A DNA stretch of 64,000 nt from Diplosphaera chodatii (lineage: Eukaryota; Chlorophyta; Trebouxiophyceae; Prasiolales; Stichococcaceae): assembly GCA_032358165.1 (NCBI GenBank), contig JAALGY010000017.1, forward strand, positions 558,001-622,000, read 5' to 3'. Under the pieces are notes generated by a model, which saw only the letters and a program-made list of their open reading frames with translations, was not told the DNA's origin and ran no database searches. Below, one piece after another: positions 59,830-64,000 of this stretch. The translations under genes were made by a program, and so were the position numbers. Position 1 is the stretch's first letter, and each line of letters starts with the position of its first letter.

Positions 59830-61342
59830 TGTTCCCTGGCTCCTGTGGGCAAGCAGCTTCCATTGAAAAGGCTGTCCCTGCTCCAATCTCATCAACATTA
59901 ACCATGTGCCTGCTGCTACGTTGCCCAACGCGACTACCGTTAGACTCGCAGCACAGCTAAAGCAGAGCAGTGGGCAGGAGGCGCCAGAGCGGAAGCCAGC
60001 CAGTGGCTTGGACTGTAACACAAGCTCTTGCAACGTATGTTGCCGGCAGCGTACAACGCACAAATGTAAGTGCAGCGTTGTACAGCGCGGTCTGTATGCT
60101 GACCCTGCCAGAATGCCCGGACACTGGACCATGTACACAACCAATCTGGCGATCCAACGTCAGCAATCGTGACAACCGCAGCGTGGCCCGTGGCGGGCGA
60201 CTGTCCACCGAAAGAGCAGGCAACAGGGGATCCGGTGCAGAGCTGACCGGCACAGGAAATCAGCACACAACCCTGGGGTCCGGTCCTGACCCATATCCAA
60301 GCACGAGGGTCAACCTGCGCACTACAGATCCGGGGGCGACGTCGAGCAGGCCAAGCCTGAGCCCCTAAAGACCACAGCAAATGGCAATTAACGCGAGCGG
60401 CGGCCATCGTACGTTGTACGCTGCCGCAGAGTCGCCCGCACCTCCCATGTTGTAGACACCCAGTTGCAGCCTGCTGTGCAGCGAGATTGCCAAACACGCG
60501 TCCATCAAGCAGTAACAACGCCTCGTCCCGACGACTGAGCGAGCTCTGTCTGCAGCCGGCTGGCTGTGCCCACCAGCAGGTGCTGCTCTCAACCCTCCAG
60601 GCTGAGCTGCAGACTACCTTGTCGGGCTGCGCCAGGGCCACTGCGAACGCGCCCGGACCCGGATACCTTGCTTCAGATGCTCACAGGCACCGTCTCACCT
60701 TACAACAGCGCTCAGCCGCGAGCACCCCAGCCGCTCCGGGCAGGCACTGTCGCTGTTTGTTCCCCGCTGCACAGAAAGCTACACACTACAGAGCTCACCA
60801 ACATGCCAGGTGTCCCTCGCACCCGGTGCTGCATGCCACTCAAGCTCCCAGGGCAGAGCAGGCAGACCAAAGCAGACACTCTGCTCGCTCCCCTCCTTGC
60901 ACGCACAGCCGTTGCACTGTGGGAGGGCTTTGCCGTGACACATCAGTCATCGGCAGTCAACAAGGACCAGTCGCCAGAACTGTGGTCCCGCCAGCCGGCA
61001 CCTCTACCAGTGTGTGCGAGGCCTCTGCCTCTTCCTCTTCACCTTTGCGGGGCCGCCGCAGCTTCACAGGTGACTGCAATCGTCTGTCCGCTGGCTGCCG
61101 CAGCCGTTGCATCTGCCTCAGAGCCCTGTGCTGCGAGTTGCCAGTGCACCATCCCTTCTGGGCAGCGATAGGACCTGGTCCGTGCTGCATCATTTATGTT
61201 GCACGTATACCACTAAGCTACCGGCGCGTGCTATCTCTGGCCCGGCCAGGACTGCAGCTGGCATCAGCAAGCTTGCCTTCACAAGCGCAATTCTCAATAC
61301 TGCAGCGGCTTCCTGCCTGCAGGTGTGCAGTAGCCCGCCAGG
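59830..61342. other. Divergent region, no supported gene
   Basis: 1.5 kb between the two-exon gene (-) and eL21 (+). A long plus-strand frame at about 60.5-61.4 kb has no ATG-led family-like sequence and a composition typical of non-coding GC-rich DNA. Promoters of both genes should lie here. Confidence 0.4.
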
Positions 61343-62642
61343 ATGCCGGCCGGCCACGGGCTGCGGTCGCGCACGCGTGACACCTTCTCCCGGGGCTTCC
61401 GCCAGAAGGGTTACATCAACCTCACCACCTACCTGCGCTCTTTCCGCCTTGGCGACTATGTGGACATCAAGGTCAACGGCGCCGTGCACAAGGTGGGCCG
61501 GCGAGCGTGCATCTGTACATGTTCTGCAGGATAATTGCGCAGGTACACATGGCGCCTTGCCATACAGCAGGAGCAGCAGCAGTAGCGGCAGCGGCTGTAA
61601 TATGCACAGCAGCGGCAGCAGCAACCAGTCCAGCTATATCTGCAGCCTCTGGCAGCTTTGTCAGCGTTGCTGCAAGCTGGGCAGCACAGTTCGCTGAGTC
61701 CTGCTCTCTAGCACAGCGGACTCCCCTGGCGATGGTGTGGCAGACCTGTGCACCGTGCTGCCGACGCAAAGTTGCTGCTGCTGCTCAGGGCGTGACATAC
61801 CCAGGGTGTCATGTGACAGGGCATGCCGCACAAGTACTACCACGGCAAGACGGGCGTGGTGTGGAACGTGACCAAGCGGGCAGTGGGCGTGGAGGTCAAC
61901 AAGCAGGTGGGTGGCAGTGGCAGCTGCCAGTGGCCATGCCCATGAACCCTCATATTGCTATTTCCAGCAGACGGCAATGTGTTTGCACTGGCAAACAAGG
62001 CGACTGCACGTGCGCTGGTAAGGGCGTGCTGCACTCGATGGGGCCTGCTGGATAATGGCTACATATTCACTGTTGCGCAGGTGAACGGGCGGATCATCCC
62101 AAAGCGGATCCACGTGCGCATCGAGCACGTGCACCCCTCCCGCTGCAAGGAGGAGTTCCTGCGCCGCGTGAAGGCGAACGACGAGTTCAAGCACGAGGCC
62201 AAGCTCAAGGGTGGTGCGTGCCAGCCTCTCACCTTGCCATCTGGGCTGCAATGGTGTACATGATCAGAGGACATCTGCAGCATGTCGTTGTCACCACTCC
62301 TCCACCAGTCCTGCTGATGATCTGTTGTTCTGGTTGTTGATCTGGTGTTGACACGTCACATTGCACTTGCAGAGCCCGCGGGGCCCCAGAAGCGGCCGGT
62401 CGCTGGCCCCCGCAAGGGCTTCATGCTGCAGAACACGAAGCTGGAGACCATCACCCCAATCCCCTACGATATCCTCAAGGTGCGATGCAGTGTGGTGCTT
62501 TTGCACACTGTGCTGGGGGCAGGATGCAGGTGCATATGTGCATGCACTCCAGGCGGTACATGGTAGGCACTGTTCCGTCTTTGCCCGCAACAGGGACTCA
62601 ATGTGCTCTTTGATGCTGCCGCAGGAGGGACTCAAGAACTAG
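61343..62642 (+). CDS. RPL21: 60S ribosomal protein L21 (eL21)
   Basis: Five exons: 61343-61492, 61820-61906, 62081-62210, 62373-62479 and 62625-62642 (TAG), giving about 163 residues. The sequence is eL21 throughout: [90 protein letters not shown], then [20 protein letters not shown] and [17 protein letters not shown]. It is a structural component of the cytosolic large ribosomal subunit. The last exon codes for only five residues. Its TAG stop shows that TAG is a normal terminator in this genome. Confidence 0.96.
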
Positions 62643-63090
62643 ACAGTTCTTTGGACCAACCAGCGCCTCTGGTGCAGGACGCCAGCGGTGCGGAATGTAC
62701 ATGCCTGCCCGTGGTTTTTGGTGGTAATCACAGGCCAGTCCGACCCTAGATTCCACCTTCATCATACCAGAACAACCATACGACACATGCACACACGACG
62801 ACACCTACTGTAGTGCGCTCATGGCGTCTGGGCCACATGTCGAATGTCAGCTGTTGCACATGGCACACCCGCACAATCGCCCTCATTCGATGGCTACGCC
62901 CTTCTTACACTGTGTTGTGCTTCCCGCCAGCCTCAGTAACGCTTCAATCACCGCAGCACATGCAAAACACTGAGTCACCCCTGAGATATTGTAAAAGTGT
63001 AGCAGGTTGATTGAGCACTTTGCGGCCGAGCAGCCTGCTGTGAACGCTGACGTAGTGCAGCTGTCAATCCGTTCGGCTGGCGACCGCCCC
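62643..63090. other. Convergent spacer
   Basis: 448 bases between the eL21 stop codon and the stop of a minus-strand exon. No coding signal. Confidence 0.4.
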
Positions 63091-63265
63091 TCAATCTTGC
63101 ATCGCTGGCTTGTTTGCCGAGGGCTTCTCGCCAGCACTTTTCTTGTTGGAGGTCTTGGCGGTGGGTCCGCCTCCTGCACTGCCGCCGGCCGCCAGGAAGG
63201 AGCGGAACAGCATCGAGTTCACATCGTAAATCATGTCGAACGTCCACCAGCCGCGGGTTGGAGTC
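63091..63265 (-). CDS. C-terminal exon of an unidentified minus-strand gene
   Basis: Reading down from about 63265, one frame gives WWTFDMIYDVNSMLFRSFLA, a Gly-rich turn, then a Lys/Ser/Ala tail (TSNKKSAGEKPSANKPAMQD) and TGA at 63091. The aromatic-hydrophobic start followed by a basic disordered tail looks like the end of a small membrane-associated protein. Upstream exons on the same strand before the dynamin gene at 63.7 kb could not be defined. Family not recognised. Confidence 0.35.
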
Positions 63266-63694
63266 CACGCGACAGCCGATGTGACACCTGCTCAGACGAC
63301 GCTTCTATCTATTTGGCGATACTGCTGCACTTTTGGCCAACGCAGGCCTGCCCAGGAGTTCTAAATGAGTACCAATTGGCCTGCCCACGGGTCAGCGGGT
63401 GGAGCATAACGTCCCGCCTGTACTTTGCAGCAGCATGACCACACACGCTCTGACTGTCTGGAAAGGCCAGTGAACATTGTTCTCTCAGCACATAGTTAGC
63501 CGTATCAGATGGGCAGTGCAGCTGGACAACATTGAAGCTGCTCTGTTGGCAGCTAGTCGTGCTGAGAGCCGACTTTGCCAACGGCACGCAGTCACACACC
63601 ATTGAGATCTGCGATCGTCTTGTATTGACTTGCGCCCGACAGTGAGACTGCGGCAGGCAGCCGGTGCTGGTCAAACAGGCAGGCAGTGGCCGCC

Positions 63695-63859
63695 ATGGCC
63701 ACTCAAAGGACGGAGAGCACGTTTGGGGGTGTGGTGCAGCTAGTCAACAAACTACAACGAGCTGCAGGCAACATCGGCGACAATGCAGCGTCAGAGGGAG
63801 GGGGCGGCATGCCATCGCTGTGGAATCTGCTGCCATCCATCGTTGTCATCGGTGGTCAG
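63695..63859 (+). CDS. Dynamin-related GTPase, first exon (gene continues past the window)
   Basis: The exon starts MATQRTESTFGGVVQLVNKL and ends SIVVIGGQ|GTGCCC. The pattern (L-V-N-K-L-Q-R ... SLWNLLPSIVVIGGQ) is the N-terminus of the dynamin GTPase domain; the P-loop GxxSSGKSS would begin in the next exon, outside or at the edge of the window. Dynamin-related proteins drive membrane scission (organelle division, vesicle budding or cell plate); the subfamily cannot be told from one exon. Confidence 0.82.
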
Positions 63860-64000
63860 GTGCCCAGAACGCAACTGCGCTGCATGCTGATGTTGCGTTG
63901 GATTCAGCACATCAGGACCATGCTGCACACATGAAACACATTGATGATACGCAACATGCTTCGAACGTGTAGCTTCACATCGAGTTGCTTGCTGTGCACT

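Noticed and set aside
60487..61380. Plus-strand open frame of nearly 300 codons upstream of eL21
   Set aside because: It opens with a non-ATG codon, has composition typical of GC-rich non-coding DNA and overlaps the eL21 start in another frame.
1..64000. Mobile elements, CRISPR arrays, tRNA or rRNA genes
   Set aside because: No transposase or reverse-transcriptase exon, no terminal repeats with target duplications, no spaced repeat array and no tRNA A/B-box pair with a clover-leaf context were recognised by eye.

Overview
The window is a 64 kb piece of nuclear DNA from a eukaryote, most likely a green alga (Chlorophyta; a chlorellalean or other trebouxiophyte would fit, but the class cannot be settled from this sequence). 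Nearly every gene is split into many GC-rich exons of about 40-200 bases. The introns have GTGAGY/GTGCGY-type donors and CTGCAG-type acceptors. Several products have plastid or mitochondrial leaders, and two point to a plastid-bearing green lineage: a thylakoid ADP/ATP-carrier type protein and plant-type isopropylmalate isomerase. Gene models were assembled by eye from exon translations, splice sites and reading-phase continuity. Conserved exons are secure; first exons and some junctions are less so.

Layout: (1) 1-8.1 kb, end of a leucine-rich-repeat gene, then an ankyrin-repeat protein (+). (2) 9.8-12.8 kb, a multi-CBS protein (+). (3) 13.2-16.0 kb, a bacterial-type class V PLP enzyme (-). 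(4) 16.6-20.4 kb, an ILR1-like M20 amidohydrolase with signal peptide and QDEL tail (+). (5) 21.0-22.3 kb, an intronless mTERF-like frame broken by one TAA (+). (6) 22.7-25.0 kb, two neighbouring thioredoxin-fold genes without redox cysteines (-). (7) 25.5-31.6 kb, a large secreted DUF5054/GH38-like protein (-). (8) 32.1-33.7 kb, 3-isopropylmalate dehydratase small subunit (+). (9) 34.1-36.3 kb, a TAAC-type carrier (-). (10) 37.7-40.5 kb, EB1 (+). (11) 41.5-43.6 kb, U2AF35 (-). (12) 44.1-44.7 kb, QCR9 (+). (13) 45.0-48.6 kb, Pcf11-like factor (-). (14) 49.0-50.8 kb, eL20/L18a (+). (15) 51.2-51.7 kb, a small unrecognised gene (-). (16) 52.3-54.2 kb, a plastid-type SDR (-). (17) 55.0-55.6 kb, a small charged protein (+). 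(18) 55.9-56.9 kb, a possible MYND-like Cys-rich frame (+). (19) 58.4-59.8 kb, a two-exon protein possibly of lipid-droplet type (-). (20) 61.3-62.6 kb, eL21 (+). (21) 63.1-63.3 kb, last exon of an unknown gene (-). (22) 63.7 kb, first exon of a dynamin-related GTPase (+), cut by the window end.

The genes do not form one pathway. They are mostly housekeeping functions (translation, splicing, 3'-end formation, respiration, microtubules, leucine synthesis, plastid nucleotide transport) mixed with accessory enzymes. The organisation is striking: from 13 kb on, strands alternate almost gene by gene, giving about eight head-to-head pairs. The strongest leads for a second look are the pair of cysteine-free thioredoxin-fold genes, the single TAA in the mTERF-like frame, the QDEL-tagged amidohydrolase, the two candidates for bacterial or fungal ancestry (class V PLP enzyme and DUF5054 protein), an 18-bp perfect hairpin in an SDR intron, and GC-AG introns supported by reading phase. 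I see no mobile element, CRISPR array, rRNA or tRNA.
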